From Delphinus delphis (Eukaryota > Chordata > Mammalia > Artiodactyla > Delphinidae), in the NCBI RefSeq assembly GCF_949987515.2, contig NC_082694.2:66834080-66898079 (forward strand): a stretch of 64,000 nucleotides of DNA. The letters run 5' to 3'. A program made the translations under genes and the position numbers. Below the pieces are notes generated by a model, which saw only the letters and a program-made list of their open reading frames with translations, was not told where the DNA came from and made no database searches. How positions within the stretch are numbered: position 1 is the first letter of the stretch; the number at the start of each line of letters is the position of its first letter. Positions 11,000 to 23,010 of the stretch are shown piece by piece.

Positions 11000-11654
11000 G
11001 TATGAGGCAACTTTAGTATTAGGAAAACATAAACAGCCCCTTGGACGTCTCATGTCTATTCCACAGATGAAGTGAAACCTACTTGGTATTGTCTAATTTT
11101 TATAAATAAATGAAGTTTCTAAACCCAGTGTAATAGTTTATGTGTTTATAGTTTATCGTGTTTTGTTTATACATTATTTTTTGTTTCTTTTTTTAAAATG
11201 ACCTGTTTGCAGTCTGTCACTGGTTTCTTCCTGTCTGCCTTTATTCTCTTGATTTTAACACTTCCAAATCTGACAGCCAGTTCTGGAAGGTGTTCTGCCT
11301 CAAGCTAAGGTTTGCTATGAGGTGACACCGAGGCTCTCATATTGATAATCCTTCATTACCTTTTGCGTTTCGCAGCAAACTTGGAAATGTTTGTGTATTT
11401 AGACAGCCTCAAGAAAGTGTCCCTGCTTGCAGATGGACAAATTGGGTGGAGGCTGTGGTGTGGTTGGGGGGTCTTTACCAGGCTCAGGATCAGGAAACAC
11501 AAAAGGACATGCCCCACCCCTGGGACTCACTGGACTGAGGAGCCTCTAGTTTCTTCCTCCAATTTGATGGCAGTAGAAATTATAGAGAATTTGAGTTCTG
11601 AGACCAGGGAAGGGGGAGGAGGACATGCAATGAAAATAATGATGAGAGTGATTC
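11000..11654. other. AT-rich unique stretch
   Basis: No recognised repeat or gene. The 109-codon frame at 11342-11671 shows no domain, signal peptide or splice context. Confidence 0.45.
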
Positions 11655-11765
11655 ATTTTGACCTAGAGTAGTTGAAGAGGAAGTGGGAAGGTGAGGAATT
11701 AGGAAAAGTTTCATGGAGGAGGTGGCATTTCAGCTGAGCATTAAAAAGTCAGGCAGAATTTTTAG
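11655..11765 (-). mobile_element. L2 fragment (reverse), short
   Basis: The stretch AAAGTTTCATGGAGGAGGTG with GCATTTCAGCTGAGCATTAA matches a well-known internal L2 segment in reverse orientation. Confidence 0.6.
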
Positions 11766-14700
11766 CCCATTCTTGCCTGTGGAATCTCATCTACTCTCCC
11801 AGTCCCATTACGTTACTTTGTAAAGACTACAGTGGCCCACCTTGTAACAGCAGGCGGAGGAGTCAGGGAGACAGCCAGCACCCTGCTGTGTCTGGATGTG
11901 CTGGCCGGGAAGCCCGGCCCATGGGCATGAAAGTTTGCTGTGCCCAACAATGCCACCATGTCCTTTACTCCAGAATCAGAATAGTTCAGCCCCATGTATC
12001 TCCCTTGCTTCCTGTAACATACAGAAATGCCGCTCTTTGAAACTTGGTAAAGGCACCAACCTTTCAATCAGAAGAGGGAGGATCATAATTAATGATAATA
12101 GCTCTGTTTTAATTACAGCTATTTAGCAAGTTAGCAGAACAATAACAGTAACACAGCTCGACCCTGAATGGGACAGGAGCAGCCTGCTCTTTCTCTCAGC
12201 ATTCACATGGTGCCCCTGGAACTTTGCAAGGCTCAGCTCCCTGTAGCTGGAGGGATTGCAAGTGAGGACTAAGCAGTCTGCAGCTCCCTTTAACCCAGAG
12301 AAATCTTTCTTCCTTGCTGTCTTCCAGACAATTTGCATCTCATGCCAGGTGCATCTAGGTTGAGTCAGTGGCCTCTGGGGCTGCAAGATTGAAGACAGAC
12401 CCACATTCTGTTGGGGTAGAGGCAAGAGCTGTGTGTGCAGACCCCAGTGAGCCCCCTTTTGAACCATCCATTCTTGGCTCAGTTCTCTGTCCTGGCCAGA
12501 CAGCTAATCCTAGAAAGGTAGCCCTGGAAGGGACCTTAGAGAACCTCTAATCCAGAGACTTTCAAACTTCTTAAGGCCAGAAGAGCTGCTCTACTTGAAG
12601 GAGAGGGGTGAGAATGCCACAAAACCCTGCTCACCCCGCCTCTATCTTGCCTCTTGTTATAGCTGCCTGGTTGCTCCATGGAACCCTTAAGACTCCTTGA
12701 AGAAGTTGTTCATCACCCTCATTTTTAAAATTGGGGGAATAGAGGAAATACAGCTTTCTTACATCTAAGCAATTAGATACGGGAAGAATTAAAACTTGGA
12801 TCTCCTCTCTCTCAGGCATGTGCCCTTATAAAAAACCCACCTAAGCTACTCTTTCAGTGCTGAAAACCGAAGTCCATGTATCCATAGATCCCCAAGGACC
12901 TATAATAGAGGAAAGGAGGAGCCTAGGTAGGTCTTGAGGTGTAGAGAGCCCCTAAGTCAGTGGCTTTTAAGCTGTGTGCCACAAGTGGATTGGAGAATTC
13001 TTTTGTGTGTTTGTGTGCGACACTTATGAGCACCCTTTTTTCTTTGTAGAGAAGAGGGTCTATAGTTTTCATTAGATTTCAGTGAGATTCATGATCCCAA
13101 ATATTTAAGAACAAAACCCAAGCTACTGCTTCCTTTCCAGATCATATCAGCACACCCTCCTGCCCTGGGGCACATCAGCCTTCCCAGCTGGTTCTTTCTA
13201 CTTCACAACTAATTCCAAGTGACCACAACCTAATGGAGATAGAACCTGACAGGCAGCAAAGGCGTGGAGCAGAATGGAGAGGAGCAGGTTCTTCCCCAAG
13301 GCAGCCAGGGGGAGATTGGCTCTGAGAGATGACAAAGTGGCCTTGTCATTAATGAGGGAGATACCTCTCCAAGGATTGGTCTGCAGAAGAGACAGCACTT
13401 CCTCAATGCAATCTCTTCTGACAAGACCCAGACTTTAACAGATGCAGAAGAAATCTGTAGGATGGGGTTTCTTGGATCTGCTTTAAATCTGCCACAGCAC
13501 ATTGGCAGTCAGAGGAAATTATCACAGATGATAAAAGAGTTGGATTAGTATCAGATGACTGTGAAGTAATAATTTGTCCTTTTGAAATAATTCAGGTGGC
13601 CTTTCTTCTCTGAGAAATTCAACCCATGAAGTTTTGGCCTTGTTAGTTACCAGATTTACAGGAAACTTACTGGCTGCTTCTTACTGAAGGAAAAGAGAAA
13701 TTTCTCCCAAAAGACTTGTTGTGGGAATCTTCCTTCCTCTTCTGATTCATAAGTGGGCATGTGTTTGTTTCCAAGGAACAATAACTCTGTTGCTTTTGAG
13801 AGCAAAAGGACAGAATAAGCTGGTGTATTACAGCCACCCCATCTTTTGAGTCAAGATGAATAGACGTCCTCGACACCCCAACTTTCTATGTCAGTCTCCT
13901 GGGACATGGTTTGGGAGGGGAAGGCATTAGACCAAGGAGCTGGAGCAGAAGAGTTTAAAACAGGCTGTCTGGTCACACACCATTACCAGTCATGACTGGA
14001 TCAAGGATCCAGTGTAAGGATCTTGCACCAGAGTGTAAATCATTTTCATCACTGAGTTTGCAGGTTAGTTCAGCTGACATTTTTTTCATTGCAAGACCTT
14101 CTTGCAGGAGGATGCGGTGTGTTGCTGCTTGCTTGGTGTACACTCCTTATTTCATCATGGCCTGGCACTTTGAGAAGCACTGGTTGAAAATGAAAGTATT
14201 TCCTCAAACAGCTTTGTCTAAAGGTTGGAAGTTTTCCAGGCCAGATGCTCTCAGAATCCAGGAGAATTGATTGGAGGAGAGCTTCTTGTCAGCTGGGTCA
14301 GGTCTGTGTGTCCTGGTGCTGCCGTGCAGGCCTGGGCTACCTGTGAATAGTAGCCCCTCAGGACCATACACTGGAAAGCTGAGTGCCCTAGTCATTGAGT
14401 GCAAAGTCATGGTCCTAGAGTCATTGTTGGCAAAGGGTGCTGAGTAGAATTACCTCCCCTGGGGGCACTGGGGCCCACCAGGGTGGCACTACCTAGCATT
14501 AGTCCTGTTTCTTGCCTGTTCTCTGCTTAGCGCCTCTGCCTAGACTCTGCCCAGCCAGCCTGCTGTGTTCTCGTGCAGCTCCTTGCCCTGGCCTCTCTTC
14601 CAGCTCCATCTATTCGCCTTGCCTTTTTGACTCTGGATTCCTGGCCAATGTAGTCTCCTGATGCCACTTTCCTCATAGACCCAGTGACCCTGTACCCCAC

Positions 14701-15000
14701 ACACTTGCCGACTGTAATCCTTCCCAGTCCCTCAGCCCAACTGTCTGCTGGGCTTGGTACCCTGTGCTGGCCTAGCTCCCTTCCTTTGAAATTCTCTTTG
14801 CTCCCAAATCTTATGGCAAGGGAGTTCCTTCATCATGGTTATTAGAAACTGCTTCATTCTCCAGAGTAGTGGAAATTCTAAGATCCCAGTAGTGACCTGG
14901 GCCTGCTGGTAACATCCAGACCTGAGCTGGGTAAAGTTGTTAGAAAATGCCCCAGCAGGACAGTGCAGCATATTTGTCAGAGAACAAAACTGAGGCTTGG
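11766..15000. other. Mostly unique sequence, 3.2 kb
   Basis: No gene recognised. About 12,530-12,830 looks like an ancient SINE-type remnant (GAAGGGACCTTAGAGAACCT followed by CCCTCATTTTTAAAATTGGG), and 12,960-13,100 resembles an old DNA-transposon fragment, but neither can be named safely. An AT-rich cluster at 12,085-12,125 contains ATAATTAAT and TTTAATTACAG. Frames of 60 to 114 codons on both strands have no recognisable domains. Confidence 0.45.
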
Positions 15001-15009
15001 TATTAAATC

Positions 15010-15180
15010 TGAGGTTGATGGTTTACCAGCTTTTGGAGCTCAGGCAAGTCACGTGACTACCAAACCTCAGTTTCTCAGTCTGTAAACTATGGACAATCAC
15101 AGGGATGTGTGAGGACAGTAGATGCAGTGGACACACACTTAACACAAGGCTTGACTTATGACAGTTTCCAGTACTATCAC
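15010..15180 (+). mobile_element. MIR SINE
   Basis: Forward MIR core: CTCAGGCAAGTCACGTGACT, then CCTCAGTTTCTCAGTCTGTA and a tail ending around AACACAAGG. Confidence 0.75.
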
Positions 15181-15215
15181 TTAACCACCCGGAGACCTAA
15201 TTTCCCTAAAGACCC

Positions 15216-15758
15216 ATGACTTTCTTCTCTGTTTTTTTCTCTCGAGTTTCTACTTCTCGGTGGGTAGAATACTGCAGCGCCACACTAATATTTCTCAGAG
15301 GCAATCAAGTCCCTTTGCAAATGGTAAACAGGTGGTTTCTTGGTAAACAAAAAGCTGTGTACTTGATTTACCCTGCAATCCAACAAAATGAAGGAGACAG
15401 CCTTTTATTCTGTACAATAACAGAAAAGCCATTCTTACCAAACAATAACTCTCTTCAATTTGTCTCCCAAGTTGGGGTGGATGGAATAATCACCCCTACA
15501 GACTGCAGTAAACAGGTGCCCCCCAACCCCTGCCCTCTGATCTGGTGGACATGTCTCTCCTCTGGGCCTTGGAAGGAGTCCAGTGTACTGGTGCTGGGTA
15601 GAGGGAAGAGGGGCTTCCTTGCCTCTGCTTCACTGGGAGCCACGTGGCAGCTGGTCATGCTTGGGGGAACGGCAGCCTCCTGGGCAGTCTGCTGCATCCT
15701 CCTACCACTGAGCCAGGGGCAGCCACGAGGAGCAGCCCCTGAAGCCCACCTGCCCTGA
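15216..15758 (+). other. 180-codon open frame, probably non-coding
   Basis: One of the longest open frames outside recognised repeats. It starts MTFFSVFFSRVSTSRWVEY and ends GAAPEAHLP. The second half is GC-rich and is also open on the opposite strand (15455-15883), which points to base composition rather than selection. There is no domain, signal peptide with cleavage context or poly-A signal that I can recognise. I list it because it is long, not because I believe it is a gene. Confidence 0.15.
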
Positions 15759-15894
15759 AGGTCTGGGCAGAGCCTCTGTGTGGAAGGACTGGTTAAGTGG
15801 GGATCTTGCCCATAATTTGCCTCTGCATTCTGTGAAATTCTGAGCCAATTAAATTGATGGTGGACTAGGGCCTCCGGAAACAACTAACTTACTC

Positions 15895-16290
15895 ACTAAA
15901 TGAATGAATGAACAAATGAACAAATGAGCTATTATTTATTTAAAATCTCCTGTGTGCGAGACACCATTCTAGGCACTAGGAATACAGTAGTAAACAAAAT
16001 GGGAAAAAGTTCCTGCTCTCATGGTGTTTATATTCTGGAGGGGAGAGCAGGCAATAAACCAAGAAATACATAGCATATCAAGGGACGATAAAGGTTAGGG
16101 AGAAAGTGAAGCCTGCTAAGGGCGTGGACAGTGATGATGATGCTTTTTTACGGGCAGGGCAGGCTCTGTGCCAAGTGATGTTAGAGTAGGAGTGGGAATG
16201 ATGTGAGAGACGGAGCCATGAGCATGCCTGGAGGAAAGATCTCCAGGCAGAGGAAAGAGCAAGCGGAGCTCTGAGGTGGATGTCTATTTT
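15895..16290 (-). mobile_element. L2 LINE 3' part (reverse)
   Basis: It starts with the complement of the L2 tail repeat (AATGAATGAACAAATGAAC), then GTGCGAGACACCATTCTAGG, ATGGTGTTTATATTCTGG and GGAAAGAGCAAGCGGAGC. The order and content fit a reverse L2 3' region. Confidence 0.78.
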
Positions 16291-16299
16291 GGTCCACAA

Positions 16300-16844
16300 C
16301 AGCCTCCAACTTTAGCTTAAAAACAAGGGGAGAAAAAGTTACATATTTATTTCTAATATCTAAGTATGACCCCATGGGGGTCAAAGGAGACACTGATCTT
16401 TGAGCAAATTACTCATTGGACCTCAGTTTACTCACTTATGATGTAAATGTGCTGGATTAGGTTTGCTCTCAGCTCCCTTCTGTAGGATAGGGTTTGGAGA
16501 CTGATTTTTGTTATGGGTCCTGGGAGGCTATGAAAGCAGAGACAATCTGGGATCAAGGCATTATACATAGCTGTGGTATCTGTGTTTGCTTCAACCCTTT
16601 AACGTTCATATGTGGTAAAGGGACACTCAATAAATATTTGCTGAATGAATGACCTAGAAGTCAGGCAGACAGATGAGGGCCAGGAGAAGCTATTCAGAAA
16701 TGCAGCAGACACTTGGGAATGAAGGGGCTGGGTGGTTAGATTTGATGACCTTTCAGGTCACTTTCAGTCCTGAGAATCTAGTTAAACTCCAGGGTTTGTT
16801 TGAATACAGGTGTTTTTGTTTTTTTTTTGGATACAGGTTTTGCT
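16300..16844. other. Mostly unique, with a short L2/MIR tail
   Basis: The stretch at about 16,620-16,655 (CTCAATAAATATTTGCTGAA, then TGAATGACC) is a forward L2/MIR 3' tail. The rest shows no recognisable feature. A short T-run lies at 16,819-16,828. Confidence 0.5.
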
Positions 16845-17290
16845 ACATATCAAATTATCTCAACATTTAGTAGTAGCTTAAAACGGCAAACATGTATTAT
16901 CTCACAGAGTTTCTAAGGGTCAGGAATTCAGGAATGACTTAGCTGGGGCTCAGATTCTCTCCTGAGGTTGCAGTCAACTGTTGGTCAGGGCTGAAGTCAC
17001 CTCATACTTGGAGCAGGGCTGGAAGACCTGCTTCCCAGACAGATCACTCATGGGGCTATTGGTGGAGGCTTCAGCTGCTCATCCTGAGGGTCCTCCACAC
17101 CAGGACCAGAACCCCTGCACAGAGCTGCTGGAGTGTCCTCACCCACACCAGGACCAGAACCAGGACCAGGGACTAGAGTGAGGCAAGTTCTGGCTCTGCA
17201 CTTCATAATGGCAGCTAGCTTCCCCCACTGTGAGTGACTCAAGAGGGAGGGAGCAAGCCGGAAGCAGCAGGATTTTATGCTATTAGTTGG
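16845..17290 (-). mobile_element. MLT1-type MaLR LTR (reverse)
   Basis: The start (ATATCAAATTATCTCAACAT, then TAGCTTAAAACGGCAAAC and TATTATCTCACAGAGTTTCT) is the complement of the MLT1 3' end. The body continues with GGTCAGGAATTCAGGAATGA and an AATGGCAGCTAGCTTCC segment typical of this LTR group. It contains a local duplication at 17,090-17,168. Confidence 0.65.
17090..17168 (+). repeat. Local tandem duplication inside the MLT1-type LTR
   Basis: The segment containing CACACCAGGACCAGAAC occurs at 17,095-17,111 and again at 17,144-17,160, followed by an extra CAGGACCAG. The unit is about 45-50 bp. Confidence 0.8.
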
Positions 17291-17602
17291 AGGCCAGTAT
17301 GTAGGTCCAGCTCATAGTCTAAGGAAGGAGTATGTAAGAATTTGTGGACTTGCAAAAATCACTACATTCACTTTTTAGCCATGGGAGCCTCATCAATTAC
17401 TTTCCATCCTCAGGTGCTCATTTCTAGCTCTTAGCATAGTGCTTAAATTATGCAAGGCATTCGATTAATGTTCGTTTGTTTGTCTAGGGGAAAAGGCAAG
17501 AATGGGTGGACAAAGGGCTGAGTGGGTGGTCAGATATTTAAAAACACATGGGCCACACCCAAGAGATTATAATTCAATTTGTTTTAGGTGAGATTTGAGG
17601 AC

Positions 17603-17938
17603 AGAAACGACTTTTTAAAAATAAATTTATTTATTTTGGCTGCGTCGGGTCTTCGTTGCTGCGCGTGGGCTTTCTCTAGTTGCAGCGAGCAGGGGCTACT
17701 CTTCATTGCGTTGCGCGGGCTTCTCATTGCGGTGGCTTCTCTTGTTGCGGAGCACGGACTCTAGGCACATGGGCTTCAGTAGTTGTGGCTCACGGGCTCT
17801 AGAGCACAGGCTCAGTAGTTGTGGCATACGGGCTTAGTTGCTCCATGGCATGTGGGATCTTCCCGGACCAGGGCTTGAACCCGTGTCCCCTGCATTGGCA
17901 GGAGGATTCTTAACCACTGTGCCACTGGGGAAGTCCCA
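17603..17938 (-). mobile_element. CHR-1 SINE (reverse), about 335 bp
   Basis: The longer cetartiodactyl tRNA-derived SINE. On the plus strand it starts with a tail complement containing AATAAATTTATTTATTTTGG and GCTGCGTCGGGTCTTCGTTG, and ends with the complement of the tRNA-like head (about 17,870-17,938). Imperfect flanking repeats (AGAAACGACTTTTTAAAAA at about 17,602-17,620 and AGACACGATTTTTTAAAAA at about 17,938-17,956) look like an aged TSD. Confidence 0.88.
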
Positions 17939-17959
17939 GACACGATTTTTTAAAAAATG

Positions 17960-18575
17960 TTTTGTGCTTATTAAACTTTTTATGTATTTATTTCTTATTG
18001 TGGTAAATTATACATAACATAAAATTTAACCAGTTTTAAGTGTACATTGACATTAAATGTATTTACAGTGTTGTGTAACCAACACCAGTGTCCATTTCTA
18101 GAACTTGTTCATTACCCCAAACAGAAACTCTGTACCCATTTAACAGTAACTCCTCATTTTTCCCTGCCTTCAGCCCCTGGTAACATCTAGTCTACTTTAT
18201 TTCTCTATGAATTCACTTTATCTGGGTGCTTCATATCAGTGGAATCATGTAATAATTGTCATTTTGTGTCTAGCTTATTTCACTTAGCAAATGTTTTCAA
18301 AATTCATTATAGCATGTGTTAGAATTTCAGTCGTTTTAAGACTGAATAATATTACATCGTATGTATGTACCACATTTTATTTATCCATTAATCTGTTGAT
18401 AGTCATTTGGCTTGTTTCCACCTTTTAACCACTGTGAATAATGCTGCTATGCACATTGGTGTGCAAGTATCTGTTTGAGCCCCTGCTTTCAATTTTTTGG
18501 GGATATAAACCCAGAAGTGGAATTGCTGGATCATATAATTCCATGTTTAACTTTTTGAGAAACGGCTATATGTTT
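17960..18575 (-). mobile_element. Old L1M LINE 3' part (reverse)
   Basis: Reverse L1 3' UTR and ORF2 end: ATAACATAAAATTTAACCAG, then CATTATAGCATGTGTTAGAA, and near the end AGAAGTGGAATTGCTGGATC. More diverged than L1-A to L1-D. Confidence 0.85.
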
Positions 18576-20300
18576 ATAAAAGCTCCTCAGGAAATTCTGA
18601 TTTGCATCCAGAGTGATAAAGACTGATAATAGGTGAGGACTTCTAAGGAGGTTCATCTGATGGGAGGGGAAGGACAGAACTAGGAGTCAAGGCAGATCTT
18701 GGTAGTTAAGTCCACGCTGTTTGTTTCTGTGTAAACTCACCTCCAATATCATTCATGAAGTCCCCTCTGATATGAGAATAACTGTATGCAAGTCCAGAAT
18801 CCACTCTTGACCTCCCCCAATGGCTTCCTGTAAGACTTTCAGAAATGATTTCCCCACATGTATCTCAGTTTCCCCATGTGAAAACCCATGTCATGCCTGC
18901 TTTCCTTCTCTATTCCTGGCATGTTGAGAAATGACATTGGTAATGTGGAGATAAAATCTCTGAAGCGTGCTTGAACAGTGTAAACAGTGCTTTCTCTGGA
19001 TGCGTGTGGGCCGAGAGGTCCTGTCCATGATATGGTAACTGCTTTAGGTAAGGGCTCCAGCAGTGTCCCTTACTGTGCACGTCTTAATTTTCTCATCAAT
19101 TTTTGAGTTCCTTTCAAGAGGGAGGGAAATGTCTGTAATGATGTATCTGATACAGCTTGTCATTGCCAAGGTTTCTTTCAAGTATGCCAGCCTTTGTCAC
19201 ACCAGCAGAGCACTTTTTTTTGTACTGGGCTTCAGTTGACAGATGTCGAGTGTTGCTTGGTTCTGGGTGGTAGGGGTGGGGCCCAGTGAAGGAAGCCATA
19301 GATGAGGAAATAATCTTGCAATTTTTTAAAGCCACGAAACCAATCACACCAAGTATTTTGGGATGCACAAATCCTGGGGCAGTGGGTCAGGAGGATTTGT
19401 ACATCCATTTCTTTGCATCAGTAGATTTGGTTAGTAGTTAGTTCATGCTTTGAGAGCAGAGCAATTTCTATTTGCACTTGGTGAGGTCATTGTAAGAATG
19501 GCCCTTTTTGGAACTTGTATTTCTCTACTGCTAAATTTGGGCCATGCAGAAAAAAAGAGCTTCCAGACCAAACCAAGTTCCCACGACACATGAGGAAATA
19601 GCTACTTTATTGACGGCATTAAAAGGGTCAGGTTTTTGAGGCCCAGTGCAGAGCGGAAGCGCTTCTCATGCAACTCTGATCTGGGTGACGAGGAAACGGT
19701 GGGGCTTCTGATTGTTCTGGTGGTGGTTCCATATCACAGGCACCCGAGAAGGGTGACTCCAGCTCAGTTGGCTACTGCTCTGCTCAAGATACAGCCACTG
19801 GGAGGCATCTGCTTCTTCCTGTCTGGCTTCCATTGAGATGCAGCTTTGACTTCAAATGCTGAATTCTCTTCCTAGAGTTTGGCTCTAGGCATCTTCTGGA
19901 TTCTGTCTCTGGGCAGATTTCTAGCATCTTGGTTTGTTCCACTGATTTTAGTTGCCCCTCTACCTCTCTGTCTGAGCTGAAACCAACACTTGAGCGCAGT
20001 TGTTATTACTGTCTCCCCATCATCACCACTAGGTTTCCCTTTCTGAGGGCCTGTATGTCTCAAATGCCAGAGTTCTGGTCGCACCTCAGCTTCTGTTGCT
20101 CCCTTGGCGTATGCTGGCCTGTTACTTTGATAAAACATCAGAGTCAGTGGCAAGAGCTGCAGCCTGGAGTGGACACCAGCAGTGCCCCAGTTTCCTGAAG
20201 GGAGTGTGGATGCGGACACAGCAAGCTGAGGAACCCACCCAGTCTAAGTCACTTCCAAAGTAGACTTTGGGAATCCCCTGGGGCTCTTCCAAGGAGAGAT
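18576..20300. other. Unique sequence, 1.7 kb
   Basis: No repeat or gene recognised. Frames at 19,872-20,219 (minus) and 19,929-20,198 (plus) overlap each other and show no domain. Confidence 0.45.
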
Positions 20301-20313
20301 GTTATACATCTTT

Positions 20314-20527
20314 TTTTTTTTTTTTTTTTTTTTTTGCGGCACGCGGGCCTCTCACTGTTGTGGCCTCTCCCGTTGTGGAGCACAGGCTCCGGACGCGCAG
20401 GCTCAGCGGCCATGGCTCACGGACCCAGCCGCTCCACGGCATGTGGGATCTTCCCGGACCGGGGCACGAACCTGCGTCCCCTGCATCAGCAGGCGGACTC
20501 TCAACCACTGCGCCACCAGGGAAGCCC
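20314..20527 (-). mobile_element. CHR-2 SINE with TSD
   Basis: A complete reverse CHR-2 with a T-run of about 25 bases (complement of the A tail). Flanking direct repeats TATACATCTTT are at 20,303-20,313 and 20,528-20,538. Little divergence from the other copies suggests a young insertion. Confidence 0.94.
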
Positions 20528-20684
20528 TATACATCTTTTAAACTGCTTACTTTTTGATTGGTAAATGCCCTAGCCAACTTGAAAGTGGGGAGGAGTGCTG
20601 GTTTTGGACAAATCTATAGCAGAGATGAGGAAGAAGAAATTTAAAGAAATATATAGTTATGAGAGGCCTTAATGATTATCTACC

Positions 20685-20790
20685 ACATATTTTATTGTTT
20701 TGTCCACCTGTTTTGTCTCCTGACCAGAGGAGAAAACTGAGGCCTAGAAAGATCATAGGATGTCCTTAATGTCATGCAGCTTTTCACCAG
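20685..20790 (-). mobile_element. MIR fragment (reverse), weak
   Basis: The stretch GGAGAAAACTGAGGCCTAGA followed by GTCATGCAG resembles the reverse MIR core. Upstream similarity is poor. Confidence 0.45.
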
Positions 20791-21234
20791 TCAGCTGTAT
20801 CCCCTGACTTGCTCTTTTCTTAAATCTTTTAGATTTATAAGTCCCCAGTTCTTCTGCATTAAGAATGTTCTGGAGACCAGTTCAGTCAACCTCCTATCAT
20901 TATTTAAATATTCTAGGGTCTCTTCTATGAAAGTATCTAGAACTTTATAAAAAAGTGATGTAGGTGGAGAGTGTGAGGTTTCCTGAAGCTTGGGTCTAAG
21001 GGTCAGTGTGTCCAACAGGCCCATGAGATTATCAGCCCTGTATGTAATAATACACAATCTGTGGCTTGGAGGGCAACGGGTTGCATGGTTTCTTTGGCAA
21101 GGAGGGGGTGTCACAAGGCAGGCCTCTCTACCAGATATGCGTGTTTTTTCTCCATTCCGATGAGGCAGGTACTATCGTTGTTCTCAAATTGTGATTGCTT
21201 CTTTAAAACTAATGCCAAGCTTCTGTCAGAGATG

Positions 21235-21425
21235 GTCTGCCATATGCTGTGAACCAGCTGTGTGGCCTTGGACAAGTCACTTTCCCTCTTTAGGCTTCAG
21301 TTTTTCTCCTCTGTAAAAAAAGGGGAATTGCTAATACCTGATTTTTAGGGGTCCATGATTCCATGACCCATGTGCTATCAACAGCATTTACTATAGAGTG
21401 ATCCCAAGCCTCTTTTTAAGCACAT
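21235..21425 (+). mobile_element. MIR SINE
   Basis: Forward MIR core: GTGTGGCCTTGGACAAGTCA, then CTTCAGTTTTTCTCCTCTGT. The 3' part is diverged. Confidence 0.78.
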
Positions 21426-22442
21426 CTTCAATTTCTACATTTCTCACAGGCTTTTTATGGTCAGGAATATAATTGGGACCATTGGTTGGGAGTTGATTCC
21501 AGAATCAAAGGTTTTGTTGCTGTTAGATGCTGGGCCTACTCTGATTTGATTTTTCCCTTTTCTTGTTGCTTGTGTCTAATGGGCCTAAGCTTCTCACTGC
21601 CGTGTGGTTAGACAAAAACCAGCCTTGGGCTTCTATCTATGGAGCACTAGCTGGGTGGGGGTGGGAGGACCCCCATGAGGGAATGTAGTGGCTGATCCCA
21701 TGAATCCTGTCCAGGACATTCCATCCAGGAGGATTTAAGGGGTCAGTGCAGGAGAGTTGTGTGGATATATTATGGCCTTCATTCTAATTGGAGATAACCC
21801 TAGGGGAGCCTGGATTAGTCTAGATACAAACTTCTGCTAGGCCAGAGGAGGCCTGCAGTGGCGGTTGGCCGTGGGCTTGGTTTCGCTGGGATCTCTCTTC
21901 TGCAGTCAGGCATCCCCCTCCTCAACTCTGGGCTTCTACCAACTTTCCTGAAGCCAGTGAGGTCTACGCCAAGGTTCATGTGTGTTGAACAGCTGTACCT
22001 CTGTGTTCCCACAATGGACTGGAACACCTATCCACAAACTGAAGGCTGAGGTGCAAGACAGTCCTGGAGTCATTACATTTGGCCCCCTTTCCTCCAACAG
22101 TGGTTATATGAACTGCCCTGTGATATGGCATGGCCTTGTGGTTCTTGTGGGCAATGAGGATTGCTCTTCATCACAGACCTATAGCACTTAATTTCTCTTA
22201 CAGGGGAATTGGGAAACAAATCTTAATCAGTCTTGCCCTGATTTTATTTCCCTAAAAAAAGTCTACCAAAAAAGAAATTTATAAAGTAAATAAGGAAATT
22301 CACTAGTATCTCTAGACATAACCAGAACTATTAGTTTGAGGCACATCTTAGAATTTTTTCTTTGAGGAAAAATACATATAGTTGCATATTTTTAATTTTA
22401 TTTAAAATTTGATTACATTTTCCACATCTTTTTTATTTATAT
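21426..22442. other. Unique sequence, 1.0 kb
   Basis: No feature recognised. The final 100 bases are AT-rich and run into the L1-B tail complement. Overlapping frames at 21,815-22,191 on both strands have no domain. Confidence 0.45.
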
Positions 22443-22800
22443 TTTTTTAACATCTTTATTGGGGTATAATTGTTTTACAATGGTGTGTTAGTTTCTGCTT
22501 TATAACAAAGTGAATCAGTTATACATATGTTCCCATATCTCTCCCCTCTTGTGTCTCCCTCCCTCCCACCCTCCTATCCCACGCCACTCGGTGGTCACAG
22601 ACCACCTAGCTGATCTCCCTGTGCTATGCGGCTGCTTCCCAATAGCTATCTATTTTACGTTTGGTAGTATATATATGTCCATGCCACTCTCTCACTTTGT
22701 CACAGCTTACCCTTCCCCCTCCCCATATCCTCAAGTCCATGCTCTAGTAGGTCTGTGTCTTTTATTCCCATCTTACCCTTGGTACTTCATGACCTTTTCT

Positions 22801-23010
22801 TTTCTTTTTTTCTTTTTTGCTGTACGCGGGCCTCTCACTGCTGTGGCCTCTCCCGTTGCGGAGCACAGGCTCCGGACGCGCAGGCTCAGCAGCCATGGCT
22901 CACGGGCCCAGCCACTCCGCGGCACGTGGGATCCTCCCGGACCGGGGCACGAACCCGCATCCCCTGCATCGGCAGGCGGACTCTCAACCACTGCGCCACC
23001 AGGGAAGCCC
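22801..23010 (-). mobile_element. CHR-2 SINE inserted in the L1-B 3' UTR
   Basis: A complete reverse CHR-2. The direct repeat ATGACCTTTT flanks it at about 22,789-22,798 and 23,012-23,021. Confidence 0.93.

Noticed and set aside
17603..17938. Possible tRNA gene (tRNA-like A and B boxes)
   Set aside because: The boxes belong to a CHR-1 SINE head. The cloverleaf does not close as a functional tRNA, and the sequence continues into the SINE body and tail.
20302..20508. Recurrent open frame of about 70 codons on the SINE sense strand (MVESPPADAGDAGSCPGPG type), also seen at 22,773, 35,443, 61,186 and 61,698
   Set aside because: It appears in every CHR-2 copy because the SINE sequence itself is GC-rich and stop-poor. 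It is RNA-polymerase-III-type repeat sequence, not a conserved gene.
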